This document shows, one piece after another, positions 1-7,797 of a stretch of DNA of 24,045 bases (positions are counted from its first letter, which is position 1; each line of letters opens with the position of its first letter). The position numbers were made by a program, and so were the translations under genes. Origin of the DNA: Candidatus Acidiferrum typicum (GTDB lineage: Bacteria > Acidobacteriota > Terriglobia > Acidiferrales > UBA7541); assembly GCA_002478115.1 (NCBI GenBank), contig DLMH01000073.1, positions 1 through 24,045 on the forward strand, written 5' to 3'. The notes under the pieces were generated by a model. The model saw nothing but the letters and a program-made list of their open reading frames with translations. It made no database searches and was not told the DNA's origin.

Positions 1-2
1 AC

Positions 3-155
3 GAAAAGGCCCTCCTGAATCTCCGAGGAGTCATCCGGACTACCTCCACCAACCTCAACGGTCGCTCCTACCAGAACCTCGAGGCGTTTGCCCCGGCAGC
101 AGAGTGGGAGGCACTTTCCTGCGCATCGAGCAGCCAGGGCGAGAGTGGGGAGTAG
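3..155 (+). CDS. C-terminal fragment of an unknown protein
   Basis: Frame 3 is open from the window edge to a TAG at 153-155 and gives about 50 residues, including NLRGVIRTTSTNLNGRSYQN and ending in a Ser/Gly/Glu-rich tail. The 5' part lies outside the window. The stop is 5 bases before the ATG of the nuclease gene at 161, so the two genes are probably in one transcript. The Thr/Asn-rich strand-like segment does not let me name a family. Coding is inferred from the open frame and the tight spacing only. Confidence 0.5.
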   Translation, partial: EKALLNLRGVIRTTSTNLNGRSYQNLEAFAPAAEWEALSCASSSQGESGE

Positions 156-160
156 CTGAG

Positions 161-964
161 ATGACCTTTAGCTACACCCAGATTGCCCATTATCTCCGCT
201 GCCCGCGCAGCTATCGCCATCGCTACCTGGACGGCTGGCGCGAGAAAGAGACCCGGGCGGCCATGATCTTCGGCCGCTGCTTTGAAAAAGCGTTGGAGTC
301 TTATTTTTGCGGCGACGATTGCGGCGCGGCACTCTATCGGGAGTGGCGTGCCTTCCGCGATACTCCGTTTGCATACAAAAAGGGGGAGACCTGGGATCGG
401 TTGGTTCATCAGGGGGTGCATCTTCTCGAATGCTTTGCCCAGGACAATCGGATTCGCATTCCCCACCCGCAACAGAATCTCCAAATCAAAGTGGTGCGGG
501 AACTTCCGAACGCAAATCAATTCATTGCCTACGTTGACGCCGTCGGTGAGCTCGATGGCCTCCATTGCCTCATGGACTGGAAGACCACAACCAGCCGTTA
601 CTCCGAGGAGCCCGCAAGGCTGCTGTCGCTCGACCCTCAGCTGATCTGCTATTCCTGGATGACGGGGATTCCCGAAGTGGCCTTAGTCGTCTTCCTGCGA
701 AAGCACCAGCCGGAGATCCAATATCTGAGGACCTCAATTTCGGAAGAGCAACGCGCTAAGTATGGCCGGCTCGTGGGGGCAACGATCGGCCAGATCGAGG
801 CCGCCCGGTTCCCTACCCACAGTGGGATTCGCTTCCCCCAAAACGGCTGTGTGAGCTGCGCGCATCTTGGGCTTTGCCTCGATGACCAGAAGCTGATCGA
901 TTCCAGTCTCACCCTCACACCAGGAGCGAGCGACCTTGCTTGGCTTGACGAGCTTGTGGATTGA
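161..964 (+). CDS. PD-(D/E)XK (RecB/Cas4-like) nuclease with Fe-S type cysteine cluster
   Basis: A 267-aa protein with the layout of RecB-family nucleases of the PDDEXK_1/Cas4 type. Seen directly: Cys14 in YLRCPRSY near the N-terminus, an acidic residue in YVD (about D126), the DWK signature (about D139 and K141), a QxxxY helix (about Q160-Y164), and a C-terminal CVSCAHLGLC (about C230, C233, C239). The single early Cys plus three late Cys is the arrangement that holds a 4Fe-4S cluster in AddB and Cas4. The start at 161 is chosen over 104 because homologous proteins normally begin a few residues before the FSYTQI...CPRSY segment. The family cuts or resects DNA. Type I-E loci do not normally use Cas4, so a role with the downstream Cascade is only a possibility; a phage or plasmid replication or repair nuclease is equally likely. 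Confidence 0.82.
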   Translation: MTFSYTQIAHYLRCPRSYRHRYLDGWREKETRAAMIFGRCFEKALESYFCGDDCGAALYREWRAFRDTPFAYKKGETWDRLVHQGVHLLECFAQDNRIRIPHPQQNLQIKVVRELPNANQFIAYVDAVGELDGLHCLMDWKTTTSRYSEEPARLLSLDPQLICYSWMTGIPEVALVVFLRKHQPEIQYLRTSISEEQRAKYGRLVGATIGQIEAARFPTHSGIRFPQNGCVSCAHLGLCLDDQKLIDSSLTLTPGASDLAWLDELVD

Positions 965-974
965 CAGGAGACCG

Positions 975-1583
975 ATGGTGACTCCGGAGATCAATCGCCG
1001 GCGGGCCGTGTTTGTACTGGGCAGAATCGATGAGATTTTGTCCTGGGAGAAAACCAAGGAACAGGAAAAGGACGTGCGCTTCGTCGAGTTAGGGGAATAC
1101 TTATGCGAGGTACGAGCAAAACAGTATTGGCGGCTGGAGAAATTGAAGTCGTTTGACGAATTCCTGGAGAAGCGCTTTGCCGACTCCCGCCGGAAGGCCT
1201 ATTACCTCATGACCATTCACGAACATCTCACGCGCGTCCCGAAGCCGCAGCTTCGAGAGATGGGTTGGACAAAGGCGAGGGAGCTCGTCAAGGTGGCGCG
1301 CAAGGATGGAGCGGATTTCGCTTGTGCACCCTGGGTGCACAAGGCAAAGGAACTCCCGAAGGAACAATTCAAGAGGGAGGTCGAGCGACACCTGACGGGG
1401 ATGGAAACGGAAGCGTGGGAGATCATCTACTTTAAGCTTTACAAGAGCCAGTTACCGGTCGTTGAAAAAGCTCTCGAAACGGCTGCCCTGATGCTGGGAA
1501 CCGACAAATCACGCGGATATTGCCTGGAGATGATCTGTGCCGATTTCCTGGCCGGAGCTCGACTGCAGGACAGCGATCGGTAG
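975..1583 (+). CDS. hypothetical helical charged protein
   Basis: A 202-aa protein rich in Lys, Glu and Arg and apparently all-helical, with no signal peptide or membrane segment. I do not recognise the family. The ATG at 975 is preceded by AGGAG (966-970), only 10 bases after the stop of the nuclease gene, so the two are co-transcribed and probably work together. An upstream in-frame ATG at 936 overlaps the nuclease gene and lacks a comparable site. The segment WEIIYFKLYKSQLPVVEKAL and the C-terminal CLEMICADFLAGA look conserved-protein-like rather than random, and the middle resembles a DNA-binding helical bundle. This last point is an impression, not a domain call. Confidence 0.75.
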   Translation: MVTPEINRRRAVFVLGRIDEILSWEKTKEQEKDVRFVELGEYLCEVRAKQYWRLEKLKSFDEFLEKRFADSRRKAYYLMTIHEHLTRVPKPQLREMGWTKARELVKVARKDGADFACAPWVHKAKELPKEQFKREVERHLTGMETEAWEIIYFKLYKSQLPVVEKALETAALMLGTDKSRGYCLEMICADFLAGARLQDSDR

Positions 1584-1674
1584 AATGCCTTGCCAAGCAA
1601 GGAGTTGGTGAATTGAACATTCCCAAAACAGCGACTGTTCAGGCGATGGAGAATCCAGAGAAAACGGGATAAGC

Positions 1675-1935
1675 GTGCTGCGCCAGCGTAAACCCCGTCG
1701 GAGACTCGACCCCGAAAAGTATCGTGCTCTCCGCAAACAGGTTTTAGAGAGAGACGGCTGGCGCTGTCAGTCATGCGGTGCCCCAAGAGACTTGCAAGTC
1801 CACCATTTGCAATCCCGCAGCCGGTTCGGCGCCGATCGCCTGCGAAACCTTATTACTCTGTGCGCCCGATGCCATCGGCTCGAGCACCTGGGAGAGAAAC
1901 ACCCCTTTACACATTTTCGTGATGGAGAATCTTAA
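1675..1935 (+). CDS. HNH endonuclease
   Basis: A small HNH nuclease of 86 aa. It has the full HNH zinc-finger layout: CQSC (first Cys pair), VHHLQSRS with the catalytic His, NLITLCARCHRLEH with the conserved Asn and second Cys pair plus final His. The N-terminus is basic. These proteins nick or cut DNA with a divalent metal and are frequent in phages, mobile elements and defence loci. The GTG at 1675 is the only normal start after the in-frame stop at 1609-1611. A 19-codon open frame at 1613-1672 (TTG start behind AAGGAG at 1599-1604) ends 2 bases before this GTG and could couple its translation. It follows the nuclease and helical-protein genes in the same direction. Confidence 0.85.
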   Translation: MLRQRKPRRRLDPEKYRALRKQVLERDGWRCQSCGAPRDLQVHHLQSRSRFGADRLRNLITLCARCHRLEHLGEKHPFTHFRDGES

Positions 1936-2027
1936 AACACGGATTCCTATGTTAGTTTTGGGGGTGCCACGTTTCTTCTGGCCACTTTCTTGGTTGGCGA
2001 TTTGCTGAACTTCTTTTTGGGGTTGTT

Positions 2028-2399
2028 ATGCAAATTGGAGAACGCCTACGCTGCTTGAGGGAACATGAGAATCTTACGCAGGATGAGGTGGCCCTGAGAG
2101 CAGGGTTGGTTCAGCGGTATATTCCGCGGATAGAAAACGGCCATGCGGTTCCAAAACTCGAAACACTGGAAAAGTGGGCACGAGCGATGCAAGTTCCTTT
2201 GTATGTTTTCTTCTATGAAACAAAAACTCCTAAGATTAGCAAACGGTTGACGAGCCGACGCATCGATTGGGCATCGAGTGGAGAAGGGGCACGCTATCTA
2301 GGAAAACTATGCCACGCTTTGGGTCGACTTAGCCAAAGCGATCTCGACCTTTTCATTTCCGTCGTTCAGCGGGTTGGGTCGAAAGAATACAGACGTTAG
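2028..2399 (+). CDS. XRE-family transcriptional regulator
   Basis: A 123-aa protein with an N-terminal HTH_3 domain (about residues 6-60: GERLRCLREHENLTQDEVAL, then the recognition helix RYIPRIENG, then TLEKWARAMQVPLYVFFYE). The C-terminal half is helical and ends in a basic tail. It should bind DNA as a dimer. It lies 92 bases after the HNH gene and 293 bases before cas8e, so it could regulate either side or itself. It is a paralogue of the regulator at 15066: both share LRxLRExxxLxQ, YIxRxEN and VPxxETLEK. No strong Shine-Dalgarno is seen before the ATG. Confidence 0.88.
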   Translation: MQIGERLRCLREHENLTQDEVALRAGLVQRYIPRIENGHAVPKLETLEKWARAMQVPLYVFFYETKTPKISKRLTSRRIDWASSGEGARYLGKLCHALGRLSQSDLDLFISVVQRVGSKEYRR

Positions 2400-2692
2400 C
2401 GCTCAAAGAGGGAACTTCTATCAGAAGAGAAAGTAAAGCAGCATCCGTCGGAGCGGTGGCGGAAAACGGGCTGGCGACGGTCGTTTGGGGATCGTTTCTC
2501 CCAACACATTTTTCGAGCTTTAGCGACAGGTCCCCGAGAATCCAACAAGCAAACAGCCTCCAGACCGCAACGGCACAGGTGGTGACATCCTCTGGCCTGG
2601 CGATGCACGACGGACGGAGAACTCCTAGAAACCTGATCAAGGTATTGTCGTTAACGGAGAAAGCGTGCTACATGCGCCTCAGGAGAAGTTCG
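2400..2692 (+). other. gene-free gap upstream of cas8e; no cas3
   Basis: About 290 bases between the XRE regulator and cas8e. Frame 2 is open through it, in phase with cas8e, but the residues do not resemble Cas8e or Cas3 and the ribosome binding site marks 2693 as the start. All three + frames were read for HD-domain, DExD/H helicase or Cas3 C-terminal sequence and none was recognised. The region must carry the Cascade promoter, but I could not point to convincing -35/-10 boxes. Confidence 0.6.
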
Positions 2693-4261
2693 ATGAATCT
2701 TTCGACTGACTCTTGGATTCCGATTGTCTGGAGTGACGGCAAACCGGGGATTGTCAGTCTGCGCAAAGTACTCGAGGGAGGCGGAGAAATCCGCGATCTC
2801 GCCGTCCGCGCGCACGAACGCATTGCCCTAATGCGCCTGCTCATTTGCATCGCGCAGGCAGCCCTCAACGGCCCGGTAGATTATGACGATTGGAGAGCCT
2901 GCCGGGAACGCATTGTGCCGTCAGCCCTCGCCTACCTCGATCGCTGGCGGCATGCCTTTGAACTTTTCGGTAGCGGCCAACGCTTCCTACAGGTCGCCAA
3001 TCTGAAAAAGCCCAGCGGCAAAACCAAAGAGGATGAGAGCGACGAAGGCAATTCCACTAGCAAACTCGGTCTTGCGCTGGCGACGGGCCACAATGCCACG
3101 CTTTTCGACAACGCGGGTGGCTCGGAGCGCGCTTTTACACCCGCTGAGCTTGCGTTGATGTTGGTGACATTCCAGTGTTTCTCTCCCGGTGGTCGCATCG
3201 GAGTAGCGTTGTGGCATGGTAAGGAAACAGCCGGTAACGGTTCGAGCGACCACGCTCCGTGCCTATCTGGAGGAATGTTGCACGCGCTCCTCCTGGGTGA
3301 CAATCTGGCCGCCACGCTGTGTAAGAATCTTTCGACCAAGCAGCGGGCAGCGGAGTTTTATGGGAAGAACTCTTGGGGCAAACCAGTTTGGGAGTGGATG
3401 CCCGAGGGACTTGGCGACAGGAAAGCCGTACAGAACGCCAACCGCACCTACTTAGGCCGCCTTGTTCCGCTGACCCGCGCGATCTGGCTCGCATCTGATT
3501 GTCGGACTCTTATCCTCGCCAATGGCTTGGAGTATGGGTCCTATGCTGAAAGTGGATGGCGTGAACCTTCCGCCACAGTTGTTATACGATCCGTTAAAGG
3601 CCAGCCCACACGAGTCGTGCTGCCAGCTTCCACTGAGAAGGCCGCTTGGCGCGAGTTACATGCCTTGACCGTCAAAGCCGTCAGCCGAAACCCTGGCGGT
3701 CCTCTCGCTCTGGAGAACACCAATTTCGACCAACAAGCTTTCGATCTCTGGGTGGGCGGCCTTGTGGCCAATAAGGCCAAGCTAGTGGATTCTACTGAGT
3801 CCGTGTTCCACATCCCTGTCGGAATGCTGAATGAGACAAGCCAGAAGGTCTACGAACAGGGCGTGAAGCTGGCAGATCTCACGGAGTTTCGCGTGATGCG
3901 TGCTATTTCGGACTATCACAAGGAGCTCGGTGACGATCTCGATCGAGCGGAGATGAAAGTCCGCCGCAGACAAATCCGGAGCTACGTCGCCGCCCAGTTT
4001 TGGACGGACCTGGAAAACGCCGTATCTAGGTTGCTGGAGGTTGCCGCCGCTCTCGAGACTCTCGGGCCCAAGTCCGAATGGCACAAGACTGCGTGGGGGC
4101 AAGCCGTCTGGCGCGCCGCCCGCGTATCGTATGAGCGCGCCTGTCCGCACGAGACACCGCGCCAGCTACGCGCTTATGCACTGGGAATGAAAATATTGTT
4201 CACTGCACCCGCCGAGCCCGGCGGAGTTGAAAAAGAAACAGAAGAAGAGGTTGAAGCATGA
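2693..4261 (+). CDS. casA: Cas8e (Cse1/CasA), Cascade large subunit, type I-E
   Basis: A 522-aa protein of normal length for Cse1. This subunit recognises the PAM in target DNA, starts strand opening and recruits Cas3. Evidence is the typical N-terminus (MNLSTDSWIPIVW), the HERIALMRLLICIAQ helix, and GHNATLFDN followed by the LVTFQCFSPGGR block, all landmarks of Cse1, plus the C-terminal four-helix region. The start at 2693 has AGGAG in front of it (2681-2685) with 7 bases spacing; the longer open frame from 2456 adds 79 residues unlike the family. The stop overlaps cse2 by ATGA. It contains a Lys/Glu/Asp/Ser-rich insertion near residues 104-122 and an acidic C-terminal tail. No cas3 is present for it to recruit. 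Confidence 0.95.
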   Translation: MNLSTDSWIPIVWSDGKPGIVSLRKVLEGGGEIRDLAVRAHERIALMRLLICIAQAALNGPVDYDDWRACRERIVPSALAYLDRWRHAFELFGSGQRFLQVANLKKPSGKTKEDESDEGNSTSKLGLALATGHNATLFDNAGGSERAFTPAELALMLVTFQCFSPGGRIGVALWHGKETAGNGSSDHAPCLSGGMLHALLLGDNLAATLCKNLSTKQRAAEFYGKNSWGKPVWEWMPEGLGDRKAVQNANRTYLGRLVPLTRAIWLASDCRTLILANGLEYGSYAESGWREPSATVVIRSVKGQPTRVVLPASTEKAAWRELHALTVKAVSRNPGGPLALENTNFDQQAFDLWVGGLVANKAKLVDSTESVFHIPVGMLNETSQKVYEQGVKLADLTEFRVMRAISDYHKELGDDLDRAEMKVRRRQIRSYVAAQFWTDLENAVSRLLEVAAALETLGPKSEWHKTAWGQAVWRAARVSYERACPHETPRQLRAYALGMKILFTAPAEPGGVEKETEEEVEA

Positions 4262-4764
4262 GTGCTAGTCAACTCGACCCGAAGGAAACCGCCGCGCGCT
4301 TGTTGGCTTATCTGCGCCGGTTCAAGAACGATCGAGGGGCGATGGCCACACTTCGTTGCGCGCTGAGTCCCAGCAAACTTCCCAAAGCTTGGCCGCTGCT
4401 GGCGCAAGTGCGCGGAATCGGCAATCCCCGCATAGAAACCATTGCTGGCCTGTTCGCTTACCATCCGGTCGAAACCCCGACCGGCAATCTCGGAAAGACC
4501 TGCCGCAGGCTCAGAGTAACGAACGAGTGGTTCGACGCCCGTTTCCGCCGCTTGCTCGTGTGCGACCGAGACCAGATTTGCGAGCGGTTACGTCCGGTGA
4601 TCCTGGCCGCCAAGTCCAAAGGGATTCCGATCAACTACGAAGAACTTTTCGCTGATCTTCATTACTGGAGCAGCAATGTGAAAGCGCGCTGGGCGCGTGC
4701 ATACTGGGGTGCACCCGAAAGTGAGGAATCGGCGGCACTGGTCCCATCGGAGAGCACTCCATGA
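4258..4764 (+). CDS. casB: Cse2 (CasB), Cascade small subunit, type I-E
   Basis: A 168-aa helical protein at the canonical place directly after cas8e. In the family two copies sit along the belly of Cascade and hold the displaced strand and crRNA-DNA hybrid. Recognisable are LLAYLRRFKNDRGAMATLRCALSP near the N-terminus (the usual LxxLKxDRGxxAxLRR pattern), HPVETPTGNLGKTCRRL, and the conserved FxxRFRRLLVCDR block, followed by the INYEELFADLHYW helix. The start ATG overlaps the cas8e stop (ATGA) and its own stop overlaps the cas6e start in the same way, so the three are translationally coupled. The frame is intact. Confidence 0.93.
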   Translation: MSASQLDPKETAARLLAYLRRFKNDRGAMATLRCALSPSKLPKAWPLLAQVRGIGNPRIETIAGLFAYHPVETPTGNLGKTCRRLRVTNEWFDARFRRLLVCDRDQICERLRPVILAAKSKGIPINYEELFADLHYWSSNVKARWARAYWGAPESEESAALVPSESTP

Positions 4765-5393
4765 CTTACCTCACCCAAGCTACCCTCGATTTCGTCACCG
4801 CCTCGCGAATGCGCCTGCGCAACAGCTACGACTGGCATCAGGCCGTGTGGAAAGCCTTCCCTGGCCGTGACAATCAGCCGCGCGATTTTCTGACGCGGCT
4901 CGACCAGCGGGGGGATGGCTTCCGTCTGCTGCTCGTTTCACCGGTGCAGCCGACGCGACCCGATTGGTGTCCGGCCGCCGTGGCAAGCTGGCAAACGAAA
5001 CCAATTCCTGATACTTATTTCACGCGCAGCCAATATGTGTTCCAGCTTTGCGCTAACCCGACGAAGAAAGTTTCCAAAGAACGGCCGGACGGCTCCTTGA
5101 CAAAGAACGGACGGCGCGTTCCCTTGGGAAAGCGTGAGGAACTCGTGGAATGGATCAAGCGTAAGGGAGACCATGGCGGGTTCACCGTGGACGAAGCCAC
5201 GTTGCGCACATTCTCCCGGGGCCGTGAATACTTCGAGAAAAACGGCCAGCCGGGCCTGCACAGTGCAGTGGAGTTTCAGGGGATGCTGACGGTGACCGAT
5301 CCGGCTAAGTTTCACGAAACCTTTACGCGCGGTGTCGGCCCGGCCAAGGCGTTCGGGTTCGGCCTTTTGGTGATTGCGCCTGTCACATCATAA
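4761..5393 (+). CDS. casE: Cas6e (Cse3/CasE) crRNA-processing endoribonuclease
   Basis: A 210-aa protein that should cut the repeat RNA 3' of its hairpin and stay on the crRNA as the Cascade head. The N-terminal NSYDWHQAVWKAFP gives Tyr23 and His26, the same positions as the catalytic residues described for the Thermus thermophilus enzyme. The C-terminal GVGPAKAFGFGLLVIAPV is the Gly-rich loop of RAMP Cas6 proteins. Both RRM-like halves are present and the frame is intact. The gene lies between cse2 and cas7, whereas in the E. coli order it follows cas5. It overlaps cse2 by four bases and is followed by a 31-base gap. Confidence 0.94.
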   Translation: MTYLTQATLDFVTASRMRLRNSYDWHQAVWKAFPGRDNQPRDFLTRLDQRGDGFRLLLVSPVQPTRPDWCPAAVASWQTKPIPDTYFTRSQYVFQLCANPTKKVSKERPDGSLTKNGRRVPLGKREELVEWIKRKGDHGGFTVDEATLRTFSRGREYFEKNGQPGLHSAVEFQGMLTVTDPAKFHETFTRGVGPAKAFGFGLLVIAPVTS

Positions 5394-5424
5394 GGAAGGA
5401 CGAAAAAAGCAGAAAGGTACCACC

Positions 5425-6522
5425 ATGAAACTCATCGAACTCCATATCCTGCAATCGTTCCCCGTCTCGTGCCTGAATCGTGATGACGTGGGTGCGCCCA
5501 AGACAGCAACTTTTGGCGGTACCACGCGTGCCCGCATTTCCAGCCAGTGCCTGAAACGCGCTATTCGGCTGCAAGCCAAAGAACTGTGCCCTGAACTGTA
5601 TGCCGGGGAACGCAGCAAGTTAATTGTCGTGCCCATAGCCGAAGTCACCAAGCGTTATGGGGCTCCAGCCAACCAGGCACTCGCGGTTTCCCAGAAGTTC
5701 TGCCACGGACTCGCAACCTTCGACGAGAGTGCTTTCAAGCAGAATGGAATCCGCAAGGTCAAGACACTTATGTTTCTCTCGCCATCCGAGCGTGAGGAAA
5801 TCGGAAGAGAATTGGCTGCGATCCTCATGGAAAGCAAAGATGCAAAGACCATGGACAAGAGAATTCAGTCCGCTGCCTCCAAAGTTCGTGAGGCAAAACT
5901 GAAAGATGCCGCTGACATAGCCCTCTTTGGACGCATGGTGGCCGCTGATCACTCGCTGACTGTCGAAGGGGCTGCGATGTTCAGCCATGCTTTGTCAACT
6001 CATCGCGCGGACAACGACATCGACTTCTTTGCTGCCGTGGATGACCGTCAGCAAAACGACCCAACTGTGAAAGAAGAATCTCGGACAGCTAGCGCGATGA
6101 TCGGAACGCTAGAGTTTATTTCCGCAGTCTACTACCGCTACGTTGGGCTGAATCTTGGTTTGCTCGGAGATGACCGTCACCTCGAGGCCCTCTCGGCGAA
6201 GGATCGGCGAAGAGTCGTTGACACATTTCTGCACGCCGCCGTCCTGACTATTCCAGGCGCGCGAAAAAACTCGATGAATGCGCATACCTTGCCGAGCTAT
6301 GTGCTAGGTCTCGTGAAAGACAAGGGCCAGCCGCTGCAACTGATTAACGCGTTTGAAAGACCAGTGCGGTCTAGAGAGGGACTGCTGGGTGCTTCTGTTG
6401 CCGCGCTCAAGGAGCACCACGAGCAGCTAAAGAAAACCTGGGGCATCAAGCCGTCTTTAGAAATCGCCATACCCGACAAGCCGCTTGACCAATTCTGTGC
6501 GGAGATTCTGAGCTATGTCTGA
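5425..6522 (+). CDS. casC: Cas7e (Cse4/CasC), Cascade backbone subunit
   Basis: A 365-aa RAMP protein, six copies of which form the crRNA-binding backbone in type I-E Cascade. Family landmarks seen: MKLIELHILQSFPVSCLNRDD at the start, KTATFGGTTRARISSQCLKRAIR (the RNA-contacting segment), ALFGRMVAADHSLTVEGA, and the YRYVGLNLGLL and ARKNSMNAHTLPSYVLG blocks. The ATG at 5425 is preferred over 5374, which overlaps cas6e and adds 17 non-homologous residues; AAAGG lies at 5412-5416. The last 8 bases overlap cas5. No frameshift is seen. Confidence 0.95.
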   Translation: MKLIELHILQSFPVSCLNRDDVGAPKTATFGGTTRARISSQCLKRAIRLQAKELCPELYAGERSKLIVVPIAEVTKRYGAPANQALAVSQKFCHGLATFDESAFKQNGIRKVKTLMFLSPSEREEIGRELAAILMESKDAKTMDKRIQSAASKVREAKLKDAADIALFGRMVAADHSLTVEGAAMFSHALSTHRADNDIDFFAAVDDRQQNDPTVKEESRTASAMIGTLEFISAVYYRYVGLNLGLLGDDRHLEALSAKDRRRVVDTFLHAAVLTIPGARKNSMNAHTLPSYVLGLVKDKGQPLQLINAFERPVRSREGLLGASVAALKEHHEQLKKTWGIKPSLEIAIPDKPLDQFCAEILSYV

Positions 6523-7234
6523 CACTGCAAGCCTCGCCCTGCTTCTGGACGGCCCGCTGCAATCGTGGGGCTTAGCAAGCCGGTTCCAGCGGCGGACGAC
6601 TGGGTTGTACCCGACCAAGAGCGGCGTTATTGGCTTGCTCAGCGCGGCCATGGGACTAGCGAAAGGGTCGCCAGAAGAGGCTGAATGGTTACCCAAGATG
6701 TCCGCCCTGAAGATGACGAGTATCGTCATCCCGCGCAATGTACCAGAGGCTGACGGGCCGTTGCCTGTTCGTCGCCTTGAAGACTACCACACCGTGCTCG
6801 AGACTCGGCGTGCCAGCGGCGCAATGAACAAAGATGCTGTTGTGACACGCCGCCAATATCTGCTCGAAGCACGTTTTGGCGTGATCCTCGCCGGGGACCG
6901 GTCTGTGCTGGAGCGCGTTGCGGCTGCTCTGCAAGACCCGATCTGGGGAGTCTGGTTAGGACGCAAGAGCTGCATCCCGTCTGCGCCGCTGTTTGTAGCG
7001 TTGTGCAAGACCCAAGACGCCGCGTGGAAAGCGCTCTTGCGAGTCTCCAAACTGCGGGAGGATACACTCATGGAAACATTCACCACCGTTACCGAAATGA
7101 AGCACTTCGCGGAAGCCACGGACTCCATTAACGACCAGCCAGTGAGCTTTGGAGACGGCACCAGTAGCGGCTCGGACATGCGCCAGTTCGCTGTCCGCCG
7201 TATCGCGGTGAAACTCGGCATTCGACAGTCATGA
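6515..7234 (+). CDS. casD: Cas5e (CasD), Cascade subunit
   Basis: A 239-aa RAMP protein that caps the 5' handle of the crRNA and joins Cas7 and Cas8e. The N-terminal LLLDGPLQSWG is nearly diagnostic for Cas5e, followed by FQRRTTGLYPTKSGVIGLL and the VRRLEDYHTV and VVTRRQYLLEARF blocks. The C-terminus (RQFAVRRIAVKL) also fits. The start overlaps the end of cas7 by 8 bases, indicating coupling. Intact Cas5 is directly followed by a ruined cas1, so the decay begins exactly after the last Cascade gene. Confidence 0.94.
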   Translation: MSDTASLALLLDGPLQSWGLASRFQRRTTGLYPTKSGVIGLLSAAMGLAKGSPEEAEWLPKMSALKMTSIVIPRNVPEADGPLPVRRLEDYHTVLETRRASGAMNKDAVVTRRQYLLEARFGVILAGDRSVLERVAAALQDPIWGVWLGRKSCIPSAPLFVALCKTQDAAWKALLRVSKLREDTLMETFTTVTEMKHFAEATDSINDQPVSFGDGTSSGSDMRQFAVRRIAVKLGIRQS

Positions 7235-7256
7235 CTCGGCATGCGCTATTGTCATT

Positions 7257-7743
7257 ATGGCAATCTCTGAAAGACCGCCGTTGGAGACGCTTACGCCAGC
7301 GAAAGATCGCTGGACGCCGAGTCCATTCGAACACGGCCGACTTGAAGTTGATGATTCCAGCATTACGTGGATCACTGCGAACCGGATGGTGTCCCGCCTG
7401 CCAGTTGCGGCAGTATCGGCAACTTTGCTCGGGCCAGGCAGAAAGGTCACGTACCGCCATGAAAGCCTGTGCAGATTCCAATACGCCCCTTTGCTGGATC
7501 GGTGAAGATGGGATGCGGTTCTACAGGTTCGGCATCGCGCCCAATCTCGACAACGTGATGCCCCACAAAAATGCTGCTTGGGCTGACAAGTAGAAGCGCA
7601 CGGAGATCGCCTGCTTCATGTTTGCACACTGGTTCCCGGACGTGGATGTCCAAAGATATTCCATGACCGAGTTGCGCGACATTGAAGTGGGTGGCCTGTG
7701 GATGATGTCCGAGGAAAGGGACGAGGAGACAACAACTACATGA
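7257..7743 (+). pseudogene. cas1: cas1 relic (type I-E), frameshifted and truncated
   Basis: The N-terminal part of a type I-E Cas1 integrase is readable in pieces. Frame 3 from 7257 gives LETLTPAKDRW, HGRLEVDDSS, VSRLPVAAVSATLLGPGRKVT. At about 7449-7456 the match moves to frame 1, giving MKACADSNTPLCWIGEDGMR and FYRFGIAPNLDN. A TAG at 7591-7593 interrupts this frame, which then continues as KRTEIACFMFAHWFPDVDVQ and SMTELRDIE before ending in non-homologous sequence and a TGA at 7741-7743. So there is one frameshift, one nonsense codon and loss of roughly the last two thirds, including all metal-binding residues. No cas2 follows. New spacers cannot be acquired from this locus alone. Confidence 0.9.
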
Positions 7744-7797
7744 ATCTGAGTGTCTGGTTTCACTCTGTTCCATAAGCTAAGTGCTTTAAGATCCAGA
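7744..7797 (+). promoter_or_regulatory. probable CRISPR leader (truncated)
   Basis: A 54-base stretch between the end of the cas1 relic and the first repeat. With the repeats read on the + strand the leader belongs on this side. It is much shorter than usual leaders, consistent with a deletion that also removed the rest of cas1 and cas2. No clear promoter boxes are visible, so transcription of the array may depend on read-through from the cas operon. Confidence 0.5.

Noticed and set aside
161..964. Naming the nuclease Cas4
   Set aside because: The motif layout is shared by many RecB-like nucleases, type I-E systems do not normally have cas4, and other genes separate it from the cas operon.
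2456..2692. N-terminal extension of the cas8e open frame
   Set aside because: The 79 extra residues do not resemble Cse1, and a strong AGGAG sits 7 bases before the ATG at 2693, which begins the typical Cse1 N-terminus.
2400..2692. Possible remnant of cas3 upstream of cas8e
   Set aside because: All three + frames were read and none shows a helicase, HD or recognisable Cas3 C-terminal motif. A translated alignment would settle it.
7231..7593. 120-codon open frame overlapping the cas5 stop as a separate gene
   Set aside because: Its first 70 codons are out of frame with cas1 and look random; only its last part is cas1 sequence after the frameshift.
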